Numbered from the stretch's first letter, positions 11,801-22,737 are shown. The stretch: 64,000 bases of DNA from Harmonia axyridis (GCF_914767665.1 NC_059503.1:31248001-31312000); one strand, 5' to 3'. The notes: a model not told the origin generated them from the sequence alone. Numbers and translations are program-made.

Positions 11801-14800
11801 TAACAATTCAGCTCTCAGTTCCAGAACTCTTGTCAATACCTTTCCTTTGGATAGCCACCTGACCTCTGTGTGATAAAGGAGATTTTGATCTAGCGAGCCC
11901 AAATCTTCACAAACGTTTCTGAATAGCCGGGTTTGCAAAGCTTTACCTTTGATAGAATTCACAATTTTTATGACCTCCGTAAGCACGTCATTTAAATCAG
12001 AAGATACTACCTTAGCAGCTAGAGCCTGTCGATGAAGAAAACAGTGTGTCCAGGATATGTTTGGCATTATCGCTTTTAATCTTGCAATGACTCCGCTATT
12101 TTTTTCAGTCATAGCTTTAGCGCCATCGCTACGAATAGTGATACATTTTTTCCAATCAATATGGAAATCACAAGTGCTTTCTAAAAAAAATCGTACAAAC
12201 ACTGGCCAGTAGTGTTTGCAGGAAGTGCTTTGCAAAATAAGATTTTTTTCATGATATTGTCATCTGCTTCAAAGCGCACAAATACTACAAACTGTGCACA
12301 TTCGGAAACATCTGTAGATACGTCAAACTGCTAAGCAAAATGTTGGCTGTTCTTTAATTTTTCGACTACTTGTTCTTGAATATCCTTGGCCATATCGTTT
12401 ATTCTGCGTGAAATAATATTGTCAGAAAGTGGTATGTTTTTTAATTTGTTAGCCACCTGCTTACTGACCATAATTTCAACCATATCAAGTGCTGCTGACG
12501 AAATAAGTCACCTACGCAGTTCGGCCCGCGTGAATTTATGTAAAGTTTTTCGTTAGGTCCTAACGTATGTAAAAACTGTACGTCACAAGTAGGGTCGCCA
12601 GAATATTTCAACCGGTAAAAGGGTCGCGAAGTCAAAAAGATTAAAAAACACTGCTGTAGACGGATCTTTCTCGAGGTCAATCGGTCAATGTACGAATGTA
12701 CGATTTGAATTTTTGTTTTAAAAACTCATGGATCGTAATCACTAGCTTGGAGGATCAATGCAGTAGTCAACTGATTTTTCCATAGATTCCAAGAAGAGCT
12801 CTGAACATTGTACGATGTACAGACAGATTTGTTATTCGATTTTTGATTCTATATATTCCGAAACGTAAATTGTGGAAATTCTAGAGTTTTGAATCTGTTT
12901 TTCTCGAACAATTCTTATGCTTTGTTATTGAAATGATAATTAATGAGGTAACATATTAAAAATGAAGCTATAAAAGATTACAATAGCTGCACTTTGGTTT
13001 TGGATACCCCTATATGTGACCTAATGGTCAGCAATTTGAATGATTTATGATATTTAATGTGTATTTTGTTCTTATCTTATTCCTTTCAATAAACCATTTT
13101 ATACCTGATATATAACAAAAATCTTTATCCAACTTAGTAAACAGTGATAATACTAATTATACCTATTTGTTTGATGATAACAATTTTTTAGTGATTTTTT
13201 CATTAGCAAAACATGTTATAGGTAGTTCCGGCTCAATTGATGTACGACCATGTAGAATCTCCCTCTATTTATGGTGTGAATGGCTCTATTGAGAGATATG
13301 CAGATGGTCTTGAAGTAAGCGTTTCAATGTATTTATTTTTGGATTTTTTCGACCTCTTTTGGTTATGAATGCAATGACAACTAAAATTGGGAAATAAGCA
13401 AAAGTGGAAAATATGTCTTTTACACAGTGGCGTAACTAGAGGGGGCTAAGAGAGATATTTGTCAGCTTACGAGCCAAATTCTAGTCATTTGCGGTAGGTT
13501 TTAATTTTCTGCTTTAATATGGATCTGCGGCTGGGGCTCATTGAATGCTCTAAAATACATATGGTGGGGCCACTATTAGTGAAGAAACGTGCCGAAAGTG
13601 GTTTCAACGATTCAATAAGATGATTTTGACGTCGAAGACCAGCATGGCGGTGGAAGAGAGAAGGTTTTAGAAAATATAGAATTGGAGGCATTACTTGATC
13701 AAGACTCGAGTCTAAAGCAACAAGAATTGGCAGGATCATTGGGAGTGACGCAACAAGCCATATCAAAACGCCTGAAAATCATGGGAATGATTCAGAAACA
13801 AGGCAATTGGGTGCCGTGCGAGTTGAAGCAGAGAGATGTTGAAGGGCGTTTGTTGCTTGTGCACAGCTGCTTGCAAGTCAAAGACGAAAGGGATTTCTGC
13901 ATCGTATTGTGACTGAAGACGAAAAATTTGTTCATTACGATAAACCCAAGCGTAGAAAATCATGGGGATATTCCGGCCATGATTCCACGTCGACGACCAA
14001 ACCGAATATTCACGGTTCCAAGGTCATGCACAGTATTTGGTGTAACCAGCTCGGCGTAGTAGTAGTATTATGAGTTGTTGAAACCGACTGAAACAATCAC
14101 AAGCGATTGTTATCGAACGCAATTAATGCGTTTGAGCCGAGCATTGAAAGAAATGGCCGCAATATAACGAGAGACATAAAAAGTGAATTTACAGCATGAC
14201 AATGCTCGATCCCATGTTGCGAAAGTGGTCAAGACATACTTGGAAATGTTAAAATGGAAAGTCTTACCCCACCCGCCGTATTCTCAAGACGTTGATCCCT
14301 CGGACTGTCACTCGTTTCAATCAATGGCACACGGCCTGACTGACCAGCATTTCCGGTCTTATGAAGAAGTAAAAAATTGGATCGATTCGTGGATCGCTTC
14401 AAAAGATAACCAGTTTTTTTATGCAGGATTCGTACGTTGCTCGAAAGATGGGAGAAAGTAGAGGCCAGCGATAAGCGATAGACAATACTTTGAATTATAA
14501 ATGTAACCAGTTCTTCACAATAAAGCCTCGAATTTTGGGAAAAAAACGGCGAGAGCAAAGTTTTACGCCTATGTAACTTGGGTTGTTACTAATGTGTTTT
14601 CGTTGAATAATGAATATGTTGATTCAATAATATGTGTATTTTCTAGGAGAATTAGTAAGATTAGTGAGGTCTTGTAAATGATTTTGAATCAAAGAACATG
14701 GTAATAAAATTTTGAGTGTGCTCTAATCCAGTTCATTAAGGGAAAAAGTTTACTCACCATCGATTCTTGGATCGCTTTTTTTCAACGCGGGATTCGTAGG

Positions 14801-17800
14801 CTGCCTGAAAGATGGGAGAAAGTAGTGGCAAGCGGTGGACAATACTTTGAATCATAGCGCATGATTATTTAACCAGTTTTTCACAATAAGGTCTCGACTT
14901 TCGGAAAAAAACGGCGGGGGCACAGTTATGCGCCTATAGGTATTATATTTCTATTTCTGTTAAATATTTTAATTATTCTCCAATTTTTGAAATTCTGCCG
15001 CCCCTAAAAAATTTGCCGCTCTAGGCTTAGCCTACTCAGCCTGGTGGTAAATCCGCCATGGGATATCATCATGCAACTATTGAGGCAAATCTGAAATTCA
15101 GTGTTATTTTCGTCTGTCCAGAAAATATTTCATTCCTATTTACTGAAAGCTATAGGAAAAATTGGAAATTGACATTAAGAGAATCATACAGAGGATACTT
15201 GAAAAAATTGCATACTGAACTAAAAAATGTTCAATAATTTTATTTAAACACAAGGAGCTATTTTCTCAAAATCTCAATCTCAAGAATTATGCACGAACAT
15301 TGTCATACAATTTGACAAAACATCAGGGTCGACGTCAGTACCGGCAAACCGGACATTTTGCCGGGGCGCCAAATTTTAGGGGCGCAGTCAGTAAATAAAA
15401 CAAGACATATTTTTTTATACAAAAAAGTTTTCTTAGTGGAAATACCACTCCCATTTTTTTTCAAATGGAATAGGCGCTCCCAACTATAGTTATGAAAATA
15501 CAAATAGGTACTAAAATACACCTTCAAGAATTACTTTTAAAAAATGCAGGGCATTTATTGATGAAATCGACGAAACGCCCTTTAATAAATTCGACAAAGT
15601 GATTTTAAGTTAAAAATATAATTACATAAGAAGTTGAAACTATGCCTGAGGGGAATAACAGAGGCGCCTTCAAAGAAAATTTGGATGAATTAGCCAAAGC
15701 AGGGTGGCGAAATTTTATTTTGCCGGGGCGCCAAAATGTCTGGCGGTGGCCCTGTAAAACATAAACTATCAATTATTCAGAGGCAAACGAAGTATACATG
15801 CTTGAAATTCTTCAGCAAACTTCCAAGGGACATATAAAGGATAGAAACTATTAATATTTCACTTTTTTTATTTACTACTCAACATGGAACCATACAGTAT
15901 TGTACGTGGTCTGCGCATTTATAGGAAGATCGGAACCTCTTGGAATATAAACTAGGGCTGGGAATCATGAATGAATGATTTGAATATTCGAATAATCATT
16001 GAATAATTATTCGAATAATTGCATTTTGCATTATTCGAATAATCATGAATATTCACTGAATAGTTGAATAATCAATGACTACTTTTCTATTCATGAATAA
16101 TCAGTGAATAGTCGAGTATTCACTGAATAGTTGAATAATCAATGACTACTTTTCTATTCATGAATAATCAGTGAATAGTTGAGTATTCACTGATTATTCA
16201 GTGAGTAGTTTTCTATTCAGTGAGTAGTTGGATATTTATGAAGTTACGAATGAAAGTTTGAATGATCACTTGACTCACTATTCAGGAATGATTTAAACAA
16301 GGTTTTGTGATTCACTACGGACAAATCGTTTTATTTATATTAAAATTACTGGAAATTACATAATATTGAAATTGATAGATACAATTGAATTAAAATTATA
16401 AATAATTTCCTGTCAGTGTTCGGAATCCAAACAAAGTGTCATTCAAATTAGTACGTTGTCGTTGAAGAAATTGGCTAATTTTGATAAATAAGATTATTTG
16501 AGGAACGATTTTACTATTAATTGATAGACAGAAGAAACGAGATTAATGCCGTAAGTTCGAACTTGAGGTTCAACTAATAAACACGGCTTTTTACAAATTC
16601 TGGGGAATGATACAGGATTCAAAGTTTACTGGTATTAACCTCGTTCCTTCTGTCTATCAATTAATACTGAAATCATTCCTCAAATACTCTTATTTATGAA
16701 AATAAGCCAATTCCTTCAACGACACCGTACTAATTTGAATGACAATTTATTCGTTTGGATTCCGAACACTGACAGGAGAACCAAAAATGGCGGTGTGTGA
16801 CGTCACACTAATAGAGCGTATATGGCGAGAGGCAAAACACCAAAACGATTATACCACGTCGCAAAGGGTATATTCACTCATCAAAACGCTCGGATTTTAT
16901 TGGTTCATTAAAACATGAGTTCAATCACTGAATATTGACTGAATATTCATTGAATAATCACTGAATAATCATTGAATAATCACTGAATAATCTCTGAATA
17001 ATCATTGAATAATCACTGAAGAATCATTGAATAATCAACGAATAGTTGAATATTCATGAGTAATCAAGCATGAATAGTTGTTTGAATGAATTATTCGAAT
17101 AATCGAATAAATTTATGGATGAATATTCGAATACAAAAAGGCGAAAAAGTCCCAGCCCTAATATAAACCCGATCGTTTTAGGATGTATTTGGAAGGGATA
17201 ACTAAGTTTTAAACTGACGCAATCCCTTGAGAGAGTAAAATTGGATGATAACGTCTCGTCAAAGTATGGAGAAGATTTCAGGGTGATTTGGATTCCTTTT
17301 ATTTGACACTATTGCATTTCTCTTCTTGTATTTCAAATTGAATTATTTTGAAATAAATAGCTTTATTATTATTATCATTGAAATGTATATGTATTATTTT
17401 AACTCTATCTTAATAATTGTCTTTCAAATCAGTCCTCATGTAAACCTTTATTTTGACAGGTACTCCATGTAACTGATAAATCTGAATATCACTGGATGCC
17501 AGTTCACTCTGATAAGTGTTATCCTAACGTCAACACAATAGCGTGTTATGAACATACGCATTTAATATGTCATCAAATCATGTCATGCTGCTGCTTGGTT
17601 GAAGGTGGCATTGTTTGGGAAAATGAAGATGATTTTCAAATGTATTATATAGGACGGGTCATCGAAGATGGGAAGGTAAAAATAGGCAGGGCCTTGATGA
17701 GGAAAAACAAAAAGTTTGGCGATGATGTTGGCATATTCTACCTCTCTGGGTGGAATACTAAAAACAGAAAAAGCAACTTTGATGTTTTGGCTTACGATTG

Positions 17801-17891
17801 TAACACTAAAATTCCGAATTGTACTGCTATGGTGCGGTCTATGTATAGTAGTCCAAATATAGAGAGGAGATGGAGAACTTTAGATGATTAA
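5894..17891 (+). CDS. Secreted DM9-like (DUF3421-like) protein, four exons
   Basis: Exons 5894-5978, 7318-7448, 13222-13314 and 17460-17891 join into a 246-residue protein. Junctions are CCGA|GTAAGT, TTTCAG|AG, AGG|GTAGGA, ATAG|GTAG, GAA|GTAAGC and GACAG|GTA, with phases 1, 0 and 0. Exon 1 encodes a signal peptide (MLFPSLWPFIILIVPS), so the product is probably secreted. The rest fits two diverged DM9-type units. Unit 1 runs W33, DPVDAFPIG (42-50), YIARV (59-63), VVPAQL, then EVL (103-105). Unit 2 starts HWMPV and has MYYIGRV (164-170), GKVKIGRAL and FDVLAYD (210-216). Known DM9 proteins are small insect and bivalve lectin-like proteins with the pattern W..G..P..A...G....YVGRA....GK..P.......EVL; some bind mannose. 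Here the second unit has extra Cys residues (CHQIMSCCC) and its order is loose, so the family call is moderate while the gene model is good. Exon 3 is only 31 codons. Introns of 1.3, 5.8 and 4.1 kb are full of transposons. AATAAA follows 45 bp after the stop. Confidence 0.7.
6520..6575. repeat. Short dispersed repeat, second copy near 45.45 kb
   Basis: CCTTGACACTGGTGGATCTC followed by TTGGATTC occurs here, and with few changes near 45450-45478. No terminal structure could be assigned. Confidence 0.35.
7817..7992. mobile_element. Small hAT-type non-autonomous element (MITE), 176 bp
   Basis: Ends are CAGTGGCGAC and its inverse GTCGCCACTG. The flanks are GTTCTGAT and ATTCTGAT, an 8-bp target duplication with one mismatch, as expected for hAT. 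The interior has long G and C runs. It lies in the second intron of the DM9-like gene. Confidence 0.7.
8330..8766. mobile_element. Inverted-arm element with hammerhead-like motifs, probably Penelope-related
   Basis: Two arms of about 130 bp (8330-8462 and 8635-8766) are inverted copies around a 170-bp centre. Read outward, each arm contains CCTGAAGATGG, an 8-nt loop CGTTTAGA, CATCCCGAAACC, then TCGTGTTTT. This resembles a hammerhead core: CUGANGA, stem II (GGGATG/CATCCC in the right arm, one mismatch in the left), GAAA, and in the left arm the self-complementary ACCGGT followed by C. One extra U sits between CUGAAGA and stem II. Penelope-like retroelements are known to carry hammerheads in their terminal repeats. 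No reverse transcriptase is present, so this is a non-autonomous or rearranged remnant. Confidence 0.55.
9480..12235 (-). pseudogene. hAT transposase (ZBED5/SCAND3-like), broken
   Basis: The minus-strand frame 12235-11559 holds the hAT catalytic region: TIRSDGAKAMTEKNSG, then WTHCFLHRQALAAK, then HTEVRWLSKGKVLTRV and a DPIWPLKLAFFSHLNNLN segment. This order is typical of the ZBED5/SCAND3-like hAT lineage. It breaks inside an Ile-Ile-Glu-Asp stretch exactly where the nested element entered. On the far side (about 9800-9480) the frame resumes with a dimerisation domain (DVPTKMKECLLDLVADG, then EYPELAKEALKLLVPFGTSY), with several stops. Upstream of 12235 the frame is lost and I see no intact BED finger. 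The product cannot be functional. Confidence 0.85.
9874..11558 (+). mobile_element. Second hAT-type element nested in the first, 1.7 kb
   Basis: Both ends read CAGGGCCCCCGCAA inward, 14 bp perfect, and the flanks are an exact 8-bp duplication, TCTTCAAT, at 9866-9873 and 11559-11566. The subterminal GGGGCGCCAAAAT motif is shared with the element at 15324-15754. It keeps a small spliced start of a transposase: an ATG at 10546-10548 followed by GTAAGT, and after CTAG at 11083 the frame EPYKRKRPSGAKLREQKK to a stop at 11182. This basic stretch is typical of the N-terminus of ZMYM1/TTF-type hAT proteins. The catalytic part is missing, so it is an internally deleted copy. Confidence 0.9.
13420..14576 (+). 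mobile_element. Decayed mariner element
   Basis: The ends TTACACAGTGGCGTAA and, inverted, TTACATAGGCGTAAAA match as short terminal inverted repeats. The 1.16-kb length is normal for mariner. The transposase frame is broken into pieces (see next entry). Confidence 0.75.
13550..14460 (+). pseudogene. mariner transposase, multiple frameshifts
   Basis: The helix-turn-helix part is clear around 13680-13800 (LEALLDQDSSLKQQELAGSL, then GVTQQAISKRLKIMG), followed by a VPCELK-like segment. In the catalytic part LQHDNARSHVAK gives the second Asp (14190-14225), PHPPYSQDVDPSDCHSFQSM (14269-14328) carries the third acidic motif, and RSYEEVKNWIDSWI follows. These are the standard mariner motifs (QDNARPH, PYSPDLAPSDYH). 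Frameshifts and stops separate the pieces, so no product is made. Confidence 0.8.
14761..14943 (+). mobile_element. Second mariner 3' end, truncated
   Basis: This 180-bp segment repeats the end of the preceding mariner, from the GATCGCTT region through GATGGGAGAAAGTAG to the terminal CGGAAAAAAACGGCG and ATGCGCCTATAGG. It starts abruptly, so it is a truncated relative and not part of the first copy. Confidence 0.65.
15324..15754. mobile_element. hAT-type MITE with GGGGCGCC subterminal motif
   Basis: Ends are CAGGGTCGACG and, inverted, CAGGGCCACCG; both flow into a GGCAAA..GGGGCGCCAAA motif. The 8-bp flanks are CAAAACAT and TAAAACAT (one mismatch). It is about 430 bp and has no coding capacity. 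The shared subterminal motif ties it to the nested hAT at 9874-11558. Confidence 0.7.
15953..17160. mobile_element. hAT-like non-autonomous element rich in ATTCA motifs
   Basis: Termini are TAGGGCTGGGA and TCCCAGCCCTA, with an exact 8-bp duplication ATATAAAC at 15945-15952 and 17161-17168. Both subterminal regions (15960-16260 and 16925-17110) are dense arrays of TGAATAATCA, TTCACTGAATA and their inverses, about 30 sites, the kind of repeated motif hAT transposases bind. No transposase frame is present. Inside lies a separate inverted-repeat element (next entry). It is in the third intron of the DM9-like gene. Confidence 0.85.
16409..16776. mobile_element. Inverted-repeat element nested in the ATTCA element
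   Basis: The two halves are imperfect inverted copies about 130-150 bp long, starting CCTGTCAGTGTTCGGAATCC and ending with its complement. Internal landmarks repeat in reverse: AAATTAGTAC, TTAATTGATAGACAGAAG, GAGATTAA. No obvious target duplication was seen. Confidence 0.55.
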
Positions 17892-17935
17892 AGATTATCT
17901 CTCATGTATTCTTATTTTTGTACTTTCAATGGAAC

Positions 17936-17946
17936 AATAAAATAAA
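17936..17946 (+). terminator. Polyadenylation signal of the DM9-like gene
   Basis: Two overlapping AATAAA hexamers lie 45 bp after the TAA stop at 17891; they fix a short 3' UTR. Confidence 0.6.
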
Positions 17947-17949
17947 TTG

Positions 17950-20920
17950 AATAATCAGTTGAAATTTGAAACACCCAGTTTTAGATCATAATTTTTGAAA
18001 CCTTAATCCTCCTGAATTTAAATATTATTTCTAATAATTAAACTTTTAGATTGTAGGTGGAAAAGAAATTTCAATCCTTTTTTAATTTTCAGTTGACGTT
18101 TTGGAATGTGTAGAATTTTAAAATGGAATGAAACAAAGAAAAAATGGGATACGTTACGTTTAAGATGTCTTGAAATACTGGTCTTAATTGCATACTGTCA
18201 TTTTATATTGGTTCAAGATAATTATCGAGCTTGCTATTGCCAGTATTTCCTTCTGTAGAGGGCGCTATTGAATAAAATTACCATATTTTCATGAAACGAC
18301 AGAGAAAATTTTCCGTTTTTTTCTTAAGAAGACTGAAAACCTGACATCCTATCAACCTGACAACCTACCTCATAAGTAGCATCTCCAGTGTCGTTGCAAG
18401 GGGGTAGTCAGGGTAGGCGGTCGCCTAGGCCGTAAAAATGCAAGGACAGCATTTCAAGCTTGATCAGCAATATGTGGAAATTCAAAGTATTGTAATTCAT
18501 TCATGCACTTTTTGGTCTTTTTGGTGTCCTCTTTGATGGACTTTGCTGACTTTTATTGCGTTTTTGGGGTACCTCCTTGATGTTCAAGGAATACTTAATT
18601 TTTATTTTCAAATTTTCAATCCAAATGTTGATTCCTTGAAGGAATGTAAAATATTGGAAAAACGAATCCATTTCACAATTTCCATCTGATCATTCTAAAG
18701 AAATATAAGATGTGTTTTCATTTCATAACACAATCAATTATAATATTTTTTTATCGTTTAATGCTTATGAGAAGTGAGTGTTACCATATTCCTACTCTTT
18801 CAATTCCGACTTGGATTTGAGGACTTCGAATTAGTTAGTGAAAACTTTAAAATTTTCATTTTTCAAGCATTTTTTCGGCACCTAATACTAATAATACCTA
18901 CGATGTAAATCACGTAGAATTGATGGCATTTATGAATATACTTATTTGCAGATATACCAAAGTGTTTCACAAATCATTTCGTGAATAAAGGCTTAAAAGG
19001 AATTATGAACATCAGGGAGTATTTTTCAGGGTTTGTTTCTGTTATACTAATAGCTATATAAGACTTTGCTCTATTAAAGGTTGCATAAAAACCCTGGTGT
19101 GTGCACTGATTCGATTTTGTTCCAGAATTTTTGAGATAATCCACTTGTTACTTTGATAAAAACTTACCAGAGTTCTTAAAGGTGGCGCTCTTCGAAATTG
19201 ATTGAATACCCGCTATCTGTCTGGCGGCCTTTAAAAATAATGAAATGATTTGAGACAATGCAAACTTCCACAACAAATTACAATTCCGTTCATATCGAAT
19301 TTTTAATGAAATGAATGGAATGGAATTCAGAGTAGGTATAGAAAATTGTCACGAGCATAGAATATAAAATATTATCATCCTATACTTAACGCTTATACGA
19401 GAGTCGAGAATCGCGAGAAATGCCAAATATGAACGCTGTATGCGTCATCTGAAATTGTCATCATCTCTCAAAATCAAGTAGGGATAAATCTGAAAAATCT
19501 CCCGTTTTATCTGAAAGCTTTACAGGTATGAAAGTAGACACACCAGGGTTTCAATGCATCTTAATGACACAGTGAATTTGATAACTAATAATATAACATC
19601 TCCTCCTAAGTCATCTTTATGTATTTATTTAATCAGAATAAAAAATTGGAGAAGTTGAAAAAGTCTAGAATCGAAAAGTATTCATCCAAGAGATAATACA
19701 GAAGAAAATAAATCGTTTATAGAAAAGAAACAAACAAAAAACTAAACTGAATAAAAATTAAGATTGATTGAGTCGGAACAGCTTGGATTTGGTAGTAAAG
19801 CAGAATTGAGTTGGAGGAATTAATGAGTAAGCTGAAAGGTATTTGAATATTAGTTAAGTAATTTCAGGTTGTTATAATAAAGTTTGTTTCATAATTGAAA
19901 TTGGAGAAAATAGTTAGGTTAGATAACTTCTCTCCCATCAGCAATTTTTTTCTCTTTTTGTTTTCATGTATATATTGTTTATTTTTTCTGGAAACATGAA
20001 CACTTGGTTTCAATAAAATGTATATTTCTTGAATAAATTCAATCTCTAGTTTTTCAGTTTATGAATTTTTGTCATCGCATTTCAGCAGCAATTCATAAAA
20101 AACTGAATCAGGTTTTGAAAGAACATTTGTAGTTTTAACTAATTTCATGACCCTATTAGTTTTCAGACTTGAAGAAGATCCCTAATCCAAAAACTCTTCA
20201 GCTTTTCATCTCTTTTGAAGATTTGTAAATAATTATTTCCAAAAATATTTAAATAGTTTCTTTCTGAAAATTTCAGTGAAAATTTAAACTTGAATGATGA
20301 AATTCGCGAGTCTCCTGCTTTTTGTGAAGCAAACACGATAAGAATTGCAACGGTTTTTGCGATATCGGACGTAAGGATTGCACAACATTAGCCACAAGAC
20401 ACAGCTACCTACCTAAAAAATCTACTATAATAGTAGATTATCTAACTATTTATCTTTTGAGCTTTATCAAAATAACAAGAAACCCGACAACTTCCTGTGA
20501 TGAAATCATAATCATCAACATAAGAATATCATTCAGTTTTCAGTGAATTCCATCCAGCTCAGTTGGATTTTGTAACAGTTGTACAAATATGGTACCTAAG
20601 TTCTTCATTTTAATACAACAATAAAATATTCACTTCCTTCACACTCTGAATAGTAAATGTAATATGTTTGTAACTACATAGTTTTGCGCTTGTTCCAGAG
20701 AAACAGAAGGTCATCGTTTTGTTCAAACTCAAATTTTGAACCAAGAGGGATCTTAAATGATTTTGTTTACTCAATATTTGAAATAATAACCAACCGAACG
20801 AAAGAAATTCAGAAATCAGTTCCAAAATAGAAAATATTCAATACAAAGAATATTAAATTGTCGTTTTCTGGCTTCCCTGGGTACCATCTATTCACCATGA
20901 AACTATGTACAGCTACTATA
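17950..20920. other. Intergenic, no gene seen
   Basis: AT-rich sequence with many stops in all frames. Only short fragments of dispersed repeats are recognisable, such as a GGTAGGCGGTCGCCTAGG piece at about 18410. No exon with coding character was found. Confidence 0.5.
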
Positions 20921-20925
20921 TCCTT

Positions 20926-20950
20926 TATATATAAAATCAATTCCTTCATA
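20926..20950 (+). promoter_or_regulatory. TATA box and possible start site of the first LRR gene
   Basis: TATATATAAAA at 20926-20936 lies just upstream of a possible TSS (TTCATA, about 20948) and of the candidate start codon at 20955. The initiator is poor and the spacing to the TATA box is short or would leave almost no leader, so this is tentative. Confidence 0.25.
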
Positions 20951-20954
20951 TTAT

Positions 20955-22737
20955 ATGGTATGGATTAACTATCATTGCATTATGATTTAATTCAGGCGAA
21001 TTCCCAAGATGATCGGATCTGTAATCACTGGAATATTTAGTATTCAGAATTTTTTTCCAATACTTATTCTTTTTCATTTCTTTGTTCTCCCAGAGAATTT
21101 CACTGAAATCTCTATAAAAATGATATTTGTCAAGAAAATTCCCAGCTATTTTTAGGTCATCCCTGCTTCTTCTGAATTTGTTCTTCAACAGTTTTATTTG
21201 AATCGAACATTATTATTTCAATTAATTTCTGTTTGAATTTCAGGCAACTACAGTTAGACTACTATGCCTTTTCATTGTTCCAATATCATGCTTCAACGTT
21301 GAAAGGCATCTGGACATGTGGTGTCAAGAACCGCTCAAATATTTGAATTTTAAATCAATTAATGCATACCCGAACCTAGAATGGTATAAAAAAGAATTAG
21401 AATATAGATGTGCAATCGGTGTAAGACACATACCCAAAAAAATCTGGACCGCCAATCTGACAGAACTGTTTCGACAACCTTTAAAATCCAGATTGAAAGT
21501 CTTGAAGATATCGGATGGACTGCAGATATCGGACGAGAATTTTTTCACGTTAGAGTCTAAATTGAAGTACCTGGATTTATCTGGAAACGACCTGGATTAT
21601 TTGAGGATGCCAGAAGTGGAACCTTCTGAGATAATGTTTTCTTCAACCTTCCATAATCTTTACGCTCTCGATTTATCAAAAAACAAATTCACAAATCTTT
21701 CATTCATAAAAACTAATATGACTAAATTGAAAGAATTGGATATCAGCGAAAACAGATTCCAAGAGGTCCCTCTAGGTTCTCTGCTTCATTTTGAGAATTT
21801 ACAAGTACTTCTCCTCAAGAAAAATAACATAACCACCTTCCAAAATACAAATATGAAATACTCGAATATAAATTATCTAGATTTGTCTTACAATCATTTG
21901 GTAGATCTCTCCGGCTGTGAACAGTTAGTTAAATTGAAAGTCCTGATAGTAAGTAACAACAATATTGAAATAATTGATGCAAATTTCTTCAAAGGAGATA
22001 TTTGGAGTTTGGGAGAGCTTCATTTGGATCATAATAACATATCAGAAATTACGGAAGATGCTTTTAAATATTTTCCCAATCTCGAAAAGTTAATATTGGA
22101 TAACAACAGAATTGTAAAACTGCAAACCGGGGTTTTCTCTCATCTGGAAAGATTAGAAACATTGGATGTTTCTCATAATTTGATAACTTCCTTAGACGGA
22201 ACGTTGTACTTGAAAAAGAAGAAATTAGCGGTGTTGAATCTCAATAATAATTTGATAGAGACGTTGAATTATACTTATTTGGTCCATCTATGTCCATCAT
22301 TAGGAGAGATAAACATTTTGGAGAACCATTTCCGATGTAACTTCTTGGAATCTATGCTATCGTTTTTCTCAAGGAAAAATATATTTTCACCAGGAGGATT
22401 TGACTGTCTTCAGGAATACCGTGAAATATGTTGTAAAACAGAAGCTGCAACTGCAACAATCTCAAGATCCGATGGATATAATGAGACTGCAATGGAATTC
22501 GCTAGTAGACAGGTTGATGCTTCCTATTGGGTGCATAATGAAATTTCATACAATATGTCAAAATTTGTTTCATCTATGGAGGAGAGAACTAATGCTCTCT
22601 TGAAAATATCCATCTATCAGTTCGCTTTTATTGCTTCTGTTGTATTGCTAGTTTTTGTTATTTATGCCTATGGTCAATATGAAAAAAAGAATGTTGAATC
22701 TGATTTCAAATCAGCAGAGATGCATAAAATGATTTGA
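20955..22737 (+). CDS. Leucine-rich repeat protein, single-pass membrane, two exons
   Basis: The main exon runs from a TTTCAG acceptor (coding from 21244) to the TGA at 22737, encoding 497 residues with a hydrophobic start (ATTVRLLCLFIVPISC) that needs only an initiator Met. An ATG at 20955-20957 followed directly by GTATGG supplies it in phase 0, giving a good signal peptide in a 498-residue protein; this micro-exon is inferred. At least nine repeats follow, with typical cores (LKYLDLSGNDLDYL, LYALDLSKNKFTNL, LKELDISENRF, INYLDLSYNHLVDL, LGELHLDHNNISEI, LEKLILDNNRIVKL, LETLDVSHNLITSL). A Cys-containing capping region comes next (FRCN..FDC..CC). The last segment is a transmembrane helix (ISIYQFAFIASVVLLVFVIY) and a 20-residue tail without a TIR or kinase domain. 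It is probably a cell-surface adhesion or recognition protein; the specific orthologue is unknown. A second LRR gene lies 1.7 kb downstream on the same strand. Confidence 0.85.

Larger units (their letters stand above)
9312..12653 (-). mobile_element. hAT transposon, 3.3 kb, with perfect target duplication
   Basis: Termini are CAGTGTTTTTCAATCTGTGG at the left and, inverted, CAGTGTTTTTTAATCTTTTT at the right; both run into GGGTCGCGA-type sequence. The 8-bp flanks are identical: CTGTAGAC at 9304-9311 and 12654-12661. It carries one decayed transposase gene on the minus strand and a younger element (9874-11558) inserted into that gene. It sits in the second intron of the DM9-like gene. Confidence 0.92.

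Noticed and set aside
14229..14558. 109-codon minus-strand frame
   Set aside because: Complement of the mariner transposase motifs on the plus strand.
18385..18440. GTGTCGTTGCAAGGGGGTAG segment as another hAT end
   Set aside because: It resembles common TE ends (also about 15015), but no partner end or target duplication was found.
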